64,000 nt of DNA from contig CAKQNT010000003.1 of the NCBI GenBank assembly GCA_934255405.1, positions 67,775 through 131,774 on the forward strand. Direction: 5' to 3'. The DNA comes from an uncultured Alphaproteobacteria bacterium (GTDB taxonomy: Bacteria; Pseudomonadota; Alphaproteobacteria; RF32; CAG-239). Both the position numbers and the translations under genes were made by a program. Shown one piece after another: positions 1-8,273 of the stretch. The notes under the pieces were generated by a model, which had not been told where the DNA came from, made no database searches, and saw only the letters and a program-made list of their open reading frames with translations. Position 1 is the stretch's first letter; every line of letters begins with the position of its first letter.

Positions 1-1
1 T

Positions 2-1387
2 TATGAATGCGCCACAGAACAACAAAGCAAATGCTCTCCGGCAACTAATGGACAGAAAAACACTCAAGTAACTGTTGCCACTGGTCCATCTTCCGGCGCT
101 GCCCAAACTGCAAACCAACACTATGTTGGCGACAAGAGTGGCTACTTTGGTCAAGGAAAATGGTATTTGCCTTCTATTGGTGAGTGGATGGAACTTTATG
201 GAGTAAATACGGCAGAAATATCCAGCGGAGAAGGCAACAGTGGCGCCACAGGTACCGGCAAATCAAGTATTAACCAAACTCTGACCCTTCTGCAAAATAA
301 TAGTGTTGATGCTGCGGTATTCAGCGATGTCGGATACTGGTCATCAACAGGGTATGATAGCAATTATGCTTGGAGATTAGATATGAGCAGCGGTAGCCGT
401 GGAAGCGGCACGAAGGCGAAAAGTTTCAAGGTTAGACCTATGTTCACTATGGAAACCTGCTTTGATTTATCCGATGCATCTGCCCCTAAAGTTGGTGACA
501 TTGTATATGTAGACGGCACTTGGGAGCACGGTATCGACTTTTATGCAGGAAAGAATATTCCGGTCGGAGTTGTCGCTATTGCTTCCAATGGAGAAGTAAA
601 GATTATCGGCCTCAAGGATTTAGCTTCCGGTGCATGGGGCGGAGTCTCTACAGGCGATGTTTCAAGCACCTTCTTGTTAAAATGTTATAGCACAGCCCCC
701 TGCGTCGGCGCAGTTACGGTTAATCCCAATCTGGAAGAATGCACATCATATTGCCCAGAAGACCAAACAAAGTGCATGGCAAAGCGTAAGCTGACCTGTA
801 ATGAGGCAATCCAAAAAGTAGGCACGCTGCTTGAAGATGGAAACTCAACTAGCTTATCGCATAACACATATTATTTAACAAAAGATGTGACGTTTTATGC
901 CCCGATAATGGACATGATTGGCGCCAGATTCAAAAAAGCTTCTACTATTTCGGTTTGTGCTAAAGACAAAACGGTGGTAAAAAATCCCAAATTGTCATTC
1001 CAACAATCCGTCAGCAGCATAAGTAATACTGAATTTTATGTAGATACAGATATTTCTGAGCTTAATATAGCCGATGGAATCTCACCGTCATTTATGGTTG
1101 CCGCTAATGTAAAAATCGATAGATACTTCAAACATCATAATTCAGAGGCAACCGGTCACACAGACATGACTACCATAACCTTACTCAAAGGTCCCAATAA
1201 AGGCTATACGCTGTCTATAGGTCTCCATTGTGGAGGAATCAACCAAAGTGACTGTTACACACGAATTGTACAAGGACAAGATTACAATGGCGGTGGTGTG
1301 AAGTGGTGTGATTTAGGTGGTGATGACAGTAGTGCCAACTACGTTACTTGCGAAGTCAGCAACTGTCAAGAAACCTGTAGTTTCTGA
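2..1387 (+). CDS. Secreted-type protein with DUF1566-like variable domain (5' partial)
   Basis: The frame is open from base 2, so the N-terminus lies outside the window. The visible part starts with a Cys-containing linker, then a DUF1566-like domain (YVGDKSGYFGQGKWYLPSIG, then YWSSTG at 335-352 and an RP motif). Next comes a small domain beginning GDIVYVDGTWEHG, and finally a roughly 220-residue Cys-containing tail of unknown type. The order DUF1566-like domain plus GDxxY domain is shared with the proteins at 10900 and 33971. The YWSS...RP segment aligns without gaps to the peptide encoded by the template repeat at 61729-61846, so it is a likely DGR target region. No membrane anchor is visible at the C-terminus. 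Adhesion or ligand binding is inference. Confidence 0.8.
   Translation, partial: YECATEQQSKCSPATNGQKNTQVTVATGPSSGAAQTANQHYVGDKSGYFGQGKWYLPSIGEWMELYGVNTAEISSGEGNSGATGTGKSSINQTLTLLQNNSVDAAVFSDVGYWSSTGYDSNYAWRLDMSSGSRGSGTKAKSFKVRPMFTMETCFDLSDASAPKVGDIVYVDGTWEHGIDFYAGKNIPVGVVAIASNGEVKIIGLKDLASGAWGGVSTGDVSSTFLLKCYSTAPCVGAVTVNPNLEECTSYCPEDQTKCMAKRKLTCNEAIQKVGTLLEDGNSTSLSHNTYYLTKDVTFYAPIMDMIGARFKKASTISVCAKDKTVVKNPKLSFQQSVSSISNTEFYVDTDISELNIADGISPSFMVAANVKIDRYFKHHNSEATGHTDMTTITLLKGPNKGYTLSIGLHCGGINQSDCYTRIVQGQDYNGGGVKWCDLGGDDSSANYVTCEVSNCQETCSF
335..459 (+). repeat. VR1, DGR variable-repeat-like segment
   Basis: This segment runs from YWSS to the METC motif. Over 34 codons it aligns to the TR at 61729-61846 with no indel. 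TR Asn codons are read here as Tyr, Asp, Ser, Asn, Gly, Thr or Phe, mostly residues reachable by changing A in AAY. About 18 TR adenines differ, but so do about 27 non-A positions (counted by eye). It is therefore a diverged relative rather than a recent product of this TR. Confidence 0.6.
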
Positions 1388-1400
1388 TAGCCTCAAATAA

Positions 1401-1434
1401 AAAACGCCTTGCTTAAAACGCAAGGCGTTTTTTT
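1401..1434 (+). terminator. Intrinsic terminator
   Basis: A 12-bp stem (AAAACGCCTTGC paired with GCAAGGCGTTTT) with a short loop is followed by a T run. It lies 14 nt after the stop of the partial variable protein. Confidence 0.9.
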
Positions 1435-1476
1435 ATAAGATGTTTCAGCCGAGGCATCTGCAGATTTTTGAGGATG

Positions 1477-2769
1477 TCACTTGGTGAACAATATTTTCTT
1501 TGCTTTGTCAACCAGAGTATCGTTTTGCGCCAAAGTTGGATAAACATGCGTTGGCGATGCCGGCACCGGATCGGTTCTGGTAACTTCCAGATATCCGGTT
1601 TGCGGGCGGAATACAATGTTTTTGATGGCATAAATCACAAATAACCCGCTAAAAAACGAGAATGACAATACAAAACAGAGCGCGCCCCAATGCTGCATTA
1701 CATAAGAGATAATAATCGGTCCGCCCATCATACCTATGCTTTGTAGCAAAATCAGCTGTCCGCTGGCCTCAACCCGTTCTTCATCGGCAATTTTGTCATT
1801 AAAATGAGATATGCATATCGGATACAAAACAAACGTTCCGGCGCCAAGCAAAATTGCGCAGCCCGAAAGCAGCCAGATATTGCAGTCAACAAAAAACTGC
1901 ATCCACGGAGCCACCAAAAAAAGCGCGCCGCACAGCCACATCATCACAAACCGCCGGTCAAATTTGTCAGACAATCTGCCCACCGGAATTTGCGCCGCCA
2001 TACCGCCCATAATGCAAAAGAACATAAACAGCGATGTGGTGTTAATATCCAACCCCATCTGTTCGGCATAAATCGGACCCAGCGTGTAAACATTGCTCAC
2101 CAAAATTCCGCTGATTACGCAGCCGACTACACTCATCGGCGCAATTTTATAAGCTCGCCGCAAAGACATCTGCTTGTGTTGTGTAATCGGCGCAGATGGT
2201 TGTCCGGTCAGGCTCACCGGAACCAGCGCCCAAGAGTACAAGACCGAGATTATGATAAACACCATAAATCCCTTGGGATCTGGGATGTTCAACATCAGCT
2301 GTCCGCTCGCCATGCCACAATAAGTCATAACCATATACACCGACATTATCACCCCGCGGTTCTTATTATTAGAGCGAGTGTTTAGCCAGCTTTCCAAACA
2401 CATCAACCCCGCCGCAATGCAATATCCTTCGGCAAAGCGCAATAGTGCCCAAAACCAAGGCGCTGAGCTCACTGTATGCAGCAAAACCATAGAAGACAAG
2501 ATTGAGATATATCCGGCAAACGCCCGCACATGCCCAACTTTGTTAATCACGTGAGAAGATGTCAGCGATGATACAATATAGGCCAAATAATAGCACGCCA
2601 TCACCAATCCGGTATAAAAAGTCGGGGTATGCTGCGCATTTAGCCGCACCGCCAAAATGGATGAGTTTAGACCGCTGGCAATATACATTATGAATGTGCC
2701 GGCAAAGAACGCCGCTAAAGGAGAAAGAAGTTTTTCAACCGATTCTAATTTTTTCCCAAACTGCAACAT
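1477..2769 (-). CDS. MFS transporter
   Basis: This 430-residue protein has about twelve hydrophobic segments in two halves. A central charged loop (around residues 195-215) and the motif GRLSDKFDRR between helices of the second half are typical of the major facilitator superfamily. The overall look is that of the YcaD-like MFS subgroup, whose substrates are mostly unknown. It lies in the inner membrane and is likely a proton-coupled importer or exporter; no substrate can be read from the sequence. AAGGAAAG stands just upstream of the ATG. It is monocistronic, with convergent neighbours on its 3' side. Confidence 0.85.
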   Translation of the reverse strand: MLQFGKKLESVEKLLSPLAAFFAGTFIMYIASGLNSSILAVRLNAQHTPTFYTGLVMACYYLAYIVSSLTSSHVINKVGHVRAFAGYISILSSMVLLHTVSSAPWFWALLRFAEGYCIAAGLMCLESWLNTRSNNKNRGVIMSVYMVMTYCGMASGQLMLNIPDPKGFMVFIIISVLYSWALVPVSLTGQPSAPITQHKQMSLRRAYKIAPMSVVGCVISGILVSNVYTLGPIYAEQMGLDINTTSLFMFFCIMGGMAAQIPVGRLSDKFDRRFVMMWLCGALFLVAPWMQFFVDCNIWLLSGCAILLGAGTFVLYPICISHFNDKIADEERVEASGQLILLQSIGMMGGPIIISYVMQHWGALCFVLSFSFFSGLFVIYAIKNIVFRPQTGYLEVTRTDPVPASPTHVYPTLAQNDTLVDKAKKILFTK

Positions 2770-2814
2770 TGTCTTTCCTTATTTTGCCTTTTTATCATCC
2801 TTGACTTTCCTTTC

Positions 2815-2856
2815 AAGTCCTCCCCCTTGACGGGGGAGGTTTGGTGGGGGTGAAAA
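2815..2856. repeat. GC-rich palindromic repeat, family A copy 1
   Basis: CCTCCCCCTTGACGGGGGAGG forms a near-perfect hairpin and is followed by a GTTTGGTGGGGGTG tail. The same unit appears at 33788, 36046 and in a cluster at 63636-63846. It lies between the MFS gene and the argS 3' end. Confidence 0.85.
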
Positions 2857-2880
2857 AGACTAAATCAAAATAGCTCTATC

Positions 2881-4608
2881 CTATGCCGCTTTGAGCATTG
2901 CCTCCGGCGCCTCTATTCCCAACAGATATAGATTTAGTTTCAAAACATCGCGCACCAGCTTGGCCAATTTCAACCTTGATGCCGCCTTAGCCTTGTCTTC
3001 TTCGCTCATAATTGGCGAGGTGTTATAAAAGCTTGAGAAAACCTGTGCCAAGTTATAGACATAATCAGAAATTATGCTCGGCTCTTTTTCAGCCTCAGCG
3101 CGCGCGGCAACAGTGCCGAACTGGGCAATCTTCAAGGCCAGATTTCGTTCTTCAGGGTTGCCGATAACAATATCACCCTCTGTCAGCCCGTTTTCATGCG
3201 CTTTGCGCAAAATCGAGTTGATACGGGCAATTGCATATTGAATATAAGGGCCGGTCTTACCCTCAAATTTAGCAAAATCATCAAGCTCAAACACATATCC
3301 GGAGGCGGTGTTGTTTTTAAGATCTTGGAATTTGATTGCGCCGATAGCAATTTGCGATACCATTTTCTCAATATCTTCGCGGGTATAGCCCTCTGCCTCG
3401 GTCGGAATAGATTCTCTAACTTTGTCCTTAGACATTTTAATCAAATCTTCCAGATTCATAACCCCGCCATCGCGAGTCTTAAACGGTTTGCCGTCCGCGC
3501 CGTTAACCGTGCCAAACCCGATATGCTTGAGCGCCACATTTGGGGCAATGCCCAGTTTATCTGCCACTTCAAATACTTGCTCAAAGTGCAGAGATTGACG
3601 CTTGTCTACCACATACAAAATCTCTTGCGCCTGCAAGTCTTCAACTCTCATCTTGATTGTGGCGATATCTGTTAACTGATAGCCGAAACCGCCGTCGGAT
3701 TTTACCAAAATCACCGGAGGTTTGGAATCATCGGCCAGCCGCATAATCAAGGCGCCGTCATCAATCACCGCCAAGCCTTTGTCCTTTGCCATTTCAACAA
3801 TTTTACCGCAGGTTTCGTGAGCATCGCTCTCGCCCAGCCACAGGTCAAAATGCGCGTCTAAAATGTCATAATTTTCTTTAATCGCCTCAACCGAAACCTT
3901 GCGCAGGTGCTGCCATGCTTTGCGATATTCGGGATTTCCGTTTTGCAGTTCAGCGGTAATCAGCCGCGCCTTTTCTTTAGCGTTTTCATCTTCTTTGCAA
4001 CGGATGTTTGCTTTTTTGTAGAATGCGGAAATTTGGTTGATGTCATAACTTTCGGTTTTGCTCAAATCGCCGTCTTGATTGATAATTTCTGCCAGAATCA
4101 TTCCCATCGGAGTACCCCAATCGCCCAAATGGACATCAGAAACCACCTCATGTCCGGCAAATACCTCAATCCTGCGGATAGCCTCGCCGATAACTGCGGA
4201 GCGCAAGTGCCCGACGTGCAGCGCTTTAGCCACGTTAGGACCGCCGAAGTCCATAACAATTTTGCGGGGCTTTTCAGCCTTTGCGGCGCCGAATCGTTCA
4301 TCTGCCGCGGTAGTATTCATTACTTTGGCAATAAACTCATCAGCCAGCGAAATATTCAAAAACCCTGGGCCGTCAACCGAAATTTTAGCCAAATCGGGGT
4401 CTTTTTGCAGCTCAACAGCAATATTAGAGGCTATCTCGCGAGGATTTTTATGTTCGCTTTTAGCCAAGGCCAGAGCTCCGTTACACTGAAAATCGCTCAA
4501 ATCCGGACGATCAGATACCTTAACAAAGGCGAATTTTGAATCCAATCCGAGGGCGTTAAAAATGGCAACCAGTTTTTGGTTAAGAGTATTTTCCAAAGAT
4601 AATGACAT
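2881..4608 (-). CDS. argS: Arginyl-tRNA synthetase
   Basis: This class I aminoacyl-tRNA synthetase charges tRNA-Arg in the cytosol. At 575 residues it has family length. An N-terminal Add1-like domain (about 1-110) precedes the HIGH-type signature HVGHLRSAVIG (around residue 133). The catalytic domain follows, and the C-terminal DALR anticodon-binding domain ends in APEAMLKAA. Most ArgRS enzymes lack a canonical KMSKS loop, and none is obvious here. It lies 14 nt downstream of a small lipoprotein-like gene on the same strand, so the two are probably co-transcribed. Confidence 0.97.
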   Translation of the reverse strand: MSLSLENTLNQKLVAIFNALGLDSKFAFVKVSDRPDLSDFQCNGALALAKSEHKNPREIASNIAVELQKDPDLAKISVDGPGFLNISLADEFIAKVMNTTAADERFGAAKAEKPRKIVMDFGGPNVAKALHVGHLRSAVIGEAIRRIEVFAGHEVVSDVHLGDWGTPMGMILAEIINQDGDLSKTESYDINQISAFYKKANIRCKEDENAKEKARLITAELQNGNPEYRKAWQHLRKVSVEAIKENYDILDAHFDLWLGESDAHETCGKIVEMAKDKGLAVIDDGALIMRLADDSKPPVILVKSDGGFGYQLTDIATIKMRVEDLQAQEILYVVDKRQSLHFEQVFEVADKLGIAPNVALKHIGFGTVNGADGKPFKTRDGGVMNLEDLIKMSKDKVRESIPTEAEGYTREDIEKMVSQIAIGAIKFQDLKNNTASGYVFELDDFAKFEGKTGPYIQYAIARINSILRKAHENGLTEGDIVIGNPEERNLALKIAQFGTVAARAEAEKEPSIISDYVYNLAQVFSSFYNTSPIMSEEDKAKAASRLKLAKLVRDVLKLNLYLLGIEAPEAMLKAA

Positions 4609-4622
4609 AGTTCTTCCTTAAA

Positions 4623-4940
4623 TTATTTTTCGCATTTGAAATAAAAATGGTTTGGTACCAGAAGTTTGCAGCTGAAATATGTTTGCTTTTGCGGAACTGC
4701 GTAGGTTCCGGTTTTTTCTTTGATGCAAACATCGTCGGCGAGCTTTTTTACATCGGCATACGGGGTGTACAAGCTGTTATAACATATTGCAGGTCTTTCC
4801 GGTGTGGACTTACCGACATAAAGTGTCTCCGGTGTTTTGGCGCCGGCCTCTCGTCGCCGATCTACAAATGGCCGCAACTGAGAACACGAGCAGCAAAGCG
4901 CCGCCAGCACCGCAAGGTTTATCAATTTTAGTCTGGACAA
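4623..4940 (-). CDS. Small putative lipoprotein upstream of argS
   Basis: This is a 105-residue protein starting at TTG, with GGAG about 10 nt upstream. A short hydrophobic segment ends in LAALCCSCSQL, which could be a degenerate lipobox; a plain secretion signal is the alternative. The mature part is short, basic and has several cysteines (ICYN, DVCIKE, YFSCKLL, FKCEK), which may pair in the periplasm. I do not recognise the family. It is 14 nt upstream of argS, so it is likely the first gene of a two-gene transcript. Confidence 0.65.
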   Translation of the reverse strand: MSRLKLINLAVLAALCCSCSQLRPFVDRRREAGAKTPETLYVGKSTPERPAICYNSLYTPYADVKKLADDVCIKEKTGTYAVPQKQTYFSCKLLVPNHFYFKCEK

Positions 4941-5003
4941 TTAAAAAAACTCCGCTATCAATAGATATAAAATTATTCAACACTATAAACGAAGAACAAC
5001 AAA

Positions 5004-5597
5004 ATGCAAGAAAACAAATATATCGGCGATGAAAAAATGGCTAAGATGTTGGAACACTACAACTGTCCCACGCCGCTGGAAGTGATAAAAATGCGCTTTG
5101 CCGGCGCAGTCTGCAGCCCCAATATGGAGTTGCGTCCGACCGACGTAATATCTTCATTATGGCCGTCCGGTCAGGCTCCGCGCCTGCAAACCAAAGAGGA
5201 GGCTGATTTGTTTTTTAAGTTTTTTATGGGCTTGTGGGATGAAATGTTTGCCAAAGTGCAAGGCAACAAAATCAAACTGGACAAACTGCCGACCAAAGAT
5301 TTGGATTACTATTGCCAGCGTCGCTATGCCGAAGTGGAGCAGGGGTATGTTGAGGGCTTTTGGGGCGGCAAATCAGACATAAAAATTCCTGCTTTCTTGG
5401 CTGAAGTTATCGATTCTCTGTCTGATATTGCCGGCATATATGCCAGTCTGCAAAAGAAAGTTGCGTCCGGTATTCAAAATGCCGAAGTAATAAATGCTCT
5501 TCATTCTGCCGATTCTATGGCAGAAAAAGCAATCTCTTTTATCATAGAAAATTCTGTTTTGCCGCGCATAGAAAGCCTTCGCCGCACCATAAACTAA
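5004..5597 (+). CDS. Hypothetical cytosolic protein
   Basis: This 197-residue protein has no signal peptide or membrane segment. It is mostly predicted helical, with a Cys-Pro-Thr-Pro motif near the start and a Trp/Tyr-rich middle (EQGYVEGFWGG). I do not recognise it; there is a faint resemblance to YecA/UPF0149-type helical proteins that I would not rely on. The gene stands alone between the divergent lipoprotein-argS unit and gap. A second in-frame ATG at 5037 is an alternative start, and neither has a strong ribosome binding site. Confidence 0.7.
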   Translation: MQENKYIGDEKMAKMLEHYNCPTPLEVIKMRFAGAVCSPNMELRPTDVISSLWPSGQAPRLQTKEEADLFFKFFMGLWDEMFAKVQGNKIKLDKLPTKDLDYYCQRRYAEVEQGYVEGFWGGKSDIKIPAFLAEVIDSLSDIAGIYASLQKKVASGIQNAEVINALHSADSMAEKAISFIIENSVLPRIESLRRTIN

Positions 5598-5638
5598 AAC
5601 AATGAGCTGATACAGTTGCGCAAAACTAGATAATTTTC

Positions 5639-5666
5639 TTGAAAAAATCTAATTTAATGATAGATT
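5639..5666 (+). promoter_or_regulatory. Candidate promoter of gap
   Basis: TTGAAA, a 16-nt spacer and TAGATT lie about 65 nt upstream of the gap start. A 6-bp hairpin (GTGCGG/CCGCAC, 5690-5707) stands in the presumed leader. Both are by-eye matches only. Confidence 0.35.
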
Positions 5667-5732
5667 ATTAGCGATTAAAATCAATGCCCGTGCGGGGCGT
5701 TCCGCACAAGATATATATGGAAGGAAAATAAT

Positions 5733-6740
5733 ATGACAATTCGCGTTGGTATCAACGGTTTCGGACGTATCGGCCGTTTGGTTTTTCGTGCCGCTCAAAA
5801 CAGAAACGACATTGAGATTGTAGGCATTAACGACCTTATGGACGTTGACTATATGGCTTATATGCTCCGTTATGACACCATGCATGGCCAGTTCAAAGGC
5901 ACTATCGAAGTTAAAGACGGCAAGTTGGTTGTAAACGGCAAAGCAATCCGCGTTACTGCCGAGAAAAACCCTGCCGACCTCAAATGGGGTGAGATTGGAG
6001 CTGACTATGTTGTTGAATCAACCGGTTTGTTCCTCACCAAAGAAAAGGCTCAGGGTCACATTGATGCCGGCGCCAAATATGTTGTTATGTCTGCTCCTTC
6101 TAAGGATGACACTCCGATGTTTGTTTGCGGTGTTAACACCGATTCGTATGTTAAGGGCACTCAGTTTGTTTCTAACGCATCTTGCACCACCAACTGCTTG
6201 GCTCCGATAGCCAAAGTTTTGCATGATGCTTTTGGTATTACCGATGGTTTGATGACCACTGTTCACTCCACCACTGCCACCCAGAAGACTGTTGATGGTC
6301 CGTCTGCTAAGGATTGGCGCGGTGGTCGTGCTGCTTCTGGCAACATTATTCCGTCTTCTACCGGTGCCGCCAAGGCTGTTGGCAAAGTTATTCCGTCTTT
6401 GAACGGCAAACTGACCGGTATGTCTTTCCGCGTTCCGACTTTGGATGTTTCTGTTGTTGACTTGACTGCCAATCTGGCTAAGCCGACCACTTATGAAGAA
6501 ATCTGCGCCGCTATGAAGAAGGCTTCTGAAGGCGAACTCAAAGGTATTTTGGGCTATACCGAAGATGCCGTTGTTTCTTCTGATTTCTTGGGCGATTCTC
6601 GTACTTCTATCTTTGACGCCAAAGCCGGTATTCAGTTGACCCCGACTTTTGTTAAGGTTGTTAGCTGGTACGACAACGAGTGGGGCTATTCTAACAAAGT
6701 GTTGGATTTGGTTGCCCACATGGCCAAAGTTAACGGATAA
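5733..6740 (+). CDS. gap: Glyceraldehyde-3-phosphate dehydrogenase
   Basis: This enzyme performs phosphorylating oxidation of glyceraldehyde-3-phosphate with NAD in glycolysis. The Rossmann motif GINGFGRIGR lies at residues 7-16, and the catalytic cysteine (Cys151) sits in SNASCTTNC. The C-terminal motif WYDNEWGYSN is also present. At 335 residues it has normal length. AAGGAAAA lies just before the ATG. It is followed by a terminator and then pgk, a common gap-pgk pairing of lower glycolysis. Confidence 0.98.
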   Translation: MTIRVGINGFGRIGRLVFRAAQNRNDIEIVGINDLMDVDYMAYMLRYDTMHGQFKGTIEVKDGKLVVNGKAIRVTAEKNPADLKWGEIGADYVVESTGLFLTKEKAQGHIDAGAKYVVMSAPSKDDTPMFVCGVNTDSYVKGTQFVSNASCTTNCLAPIAKVLHDAFGITDGLMTTVHSTTATQKTVDGPSAKDWRGGRAASGNIIPSSTGAAKAVGKVIPSLNGKLTGMSFRVPTLDVSVVDLTANLAKPTTYEEICAAMKKASEGELKGILGYTEDAVVSSDFLGDSRTSIFDAKAGIQLTPTFVKVVSWYDNEWGYSNKVLDLVAHMAKVNG

Positions 6741-6753
6741 TTATAAATCAAGC

Positions 6754-6788
6754 AAACCCTCTTGGTTCGCCAAGGGGGTTTTGTTTTT
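6754..6788 (+). terminator. Intrinsic terminator between gap and pgk
   Basis: AAACCCTCTTGG, loop TTCG, then CCAAGGGGGTTTT and T-rich sequence. It lies 14 nt after the gap stop and only about 17 nt before the pgk start. It probably attenuates read-through rather than fully separating the genes. Confidence 0.8.
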
Positions 6789-6804
6789 GTAAAAGGACAA
6801 AAAT

Positions 6805-8016
6805 ATGACCGAATATAAAACAATTAATGATTTGGGCGATTTGCACGGCAAAGTAGCCATGTTGCGCGCTGATTTAAATGTCCCGATGGACGAGAACTTT
6901 CATGTTACCAATACCGCCCGCATTGTTCGCACTGTTCCCACCATCAAAACTCTGATGGACAAAGGTGCCAAAGTTGTAGTTATTTCTCACTTTGGGCGCC
7001 CCGAGGGCAAAGGCGATATGAAAAATTCGCTTTCTCATGTTGCGCCGGAGCTGGAAAAAGCATTGGGTAAGCACGTTGTTTTTGTTAGCGACTGCATTGG
7101 TGCCGAAGTTGAAAATGCTGTTAAAAATATGAAAGCTGATGAAGTATTGTTGCTTGAAAATCTGCGCTTTTACAACGAAGAGAAAAATGGCGACGAGGCG
7201 TTTGCCAAAGAGCTGGTTAAGCCTGCAGATGTCTATGTTTCAGACGCGTTTTCAACAGCTCACCGCGCTCATGCCTCTATGGTTGCTGCCGTTAAGGAAC
7301 GCCCGTCCGCTATGGGATTGCTGATGGAAGAAGAGGTAAATGCTCTCTCCAAGGGGCTGAACAATCCGGAGCGTCCGTTGATGGCGGTTGTTGGTGGTTC
7401 CAAAGTTTCCACCAAGTTGGATTTGCTCAATAATTTGGTAAAAAAAGTAAACAAGCTGGTTATCTCCGGCGGCATGGCGCATACCTTTATGAAGGCCAGT
7501 GGTATTGATACCGTAAATGAGGCCAATTCCTTGGTTCAGATGGATATGTTAGACACCGCCAAAGAGATTATGGCAACAGCCAAAGCCAATGATTGTGAAA
7601 TTGTTTTGCCGGTTGACGTAGTTGTTTCCAAAGAATTCAAACCGATGGCCGAGCACAAGACTGTCGATTTGCAGCATATTCCGGCTGAAGGCTGGAGCCT
7701 GCTTGATGTTGGCGAAAAAACCATTGCTGCTATTTGCGCCAAGTTAGAAGAATGCAAAACCTTGGTTTGGAACGGCCCCTTGGGTGTGTTTGAGATGAAA
7801 CCGTTTGACAACGCCACCAATAAGGTTGCCGAAAAAGCCGCTGCGCTGACCGAAGCCGGAAAATTGACTTCCGTAGCCGGCGGTGGTGATACTGTTTCAG
7901 CTTTGGCAAATGCCGGAGTAGAAAAGAAATTTTCTTATATCTCAACAGCCGGCGGCGCTTTCCTTGAGTGGATGGAAGGCAAAGAACTCCCCGGTGTGGT
8001 TGTTCTGAAAAAGTAA
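6805..8016 (+). CDS. pgk: Phosphoglycerate kinase
   Basis: This enzyme transfers the phosphate of 1,3-bisphosphoglycerate to ADP. The 403 residues match the family. The N-terminal substrate-binding region contains LRADLNVPMD and SHFGRPEG, and the hinge and nucleotide site contain GGSKVSTKLDLL and the C-terminal GGGDTVSAL. It is 64 nt downstream of gap on the same strand, with AAAAGGAC upstream of the ATG. Confidence 0.98.
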   Translation: MTEYKTINDLGDLHGKVAMLRADLNVPMDENFHVTNTARIVRTVPTIKTLMDKGAKVVVISHFGRPEGKGDMKNSLSHVAPELEKALGKHVVFVSDCIGAEVENAVKNMKADEVLLLENLRFYNEEKNGDEAFAKELVKPADVYVSDAFSTAHRAHASMVAAVKERPSAMGLLMEEEVNALSKGLNNPERPLMAVVGGSKVSTKLDLLNNLVKKVNKLVISGGMAHTFMKASGIDTVNEANSLVQMDMLDTAKEIMATAKANDCEIVLPVDVVVSKEFKPMAEHKTVDLQHIPAEGWSLLDVGEKTIAAICAKLEECKTLVWNGPLGVFEMKPFDNATNKVAEKAAALTEAGKLTSVAGGGDTVSALANAGVEKKFSYISTAGGAFLEWMEGKELPGVVVLKK

Positions 8017-8040
8017 TTTTTTTTCAAATAGCTGATAAGA

Positions 8041-8078
8041 ACTTACCGTCGCCAAGTTGCGGCGGTAAGTTTTTTTTG
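8041..8078 (+). terminator. Intrinsic terminator after pgk
   Basis: CTTACCGTCGC pairs with GCGGCGGTAAG around a 6-nt loop, followed by eight T residues. Confidence 0.9.
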
Positions 8079-8205
8079 TCAACGCTTCAGTATTTTGTTT
8101 TTCAAAATTTACGCTTGTTTATAAGCTGTTAATTTAAGAGTTTATAAATTTTTCTCTGCTAGATTCAAAATAATTAAAACTGTACATTTAATGTAGACAA
8201 AAAAG

Positions 8206-8234
8206 TTGATTTTTTCTCTATTTTGTGCTAATGT
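8206..8234 (+). promoter_or_regulatory. Candidate promoter of the 760-aa unknown gene
   Basis: TTGATT, a 17-nt spacer and TAATGT sit 40 nt upstream of the start codon in an AT-rich gap (8079-8273) that otherwise holds nothing I can name. Confidence 0.5.
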
Positions 8235-8273
8235 TTAATTAGTACAAAGGCTCTAAATCAAAGGATTATAACA

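Noticed and set aside
1804..2385. Rightward His/Arg-rich ORF inside the MFS gene
   Set aside because: It lies fully opposite a well-supported transporter and has shadow-type composition with no start signal.
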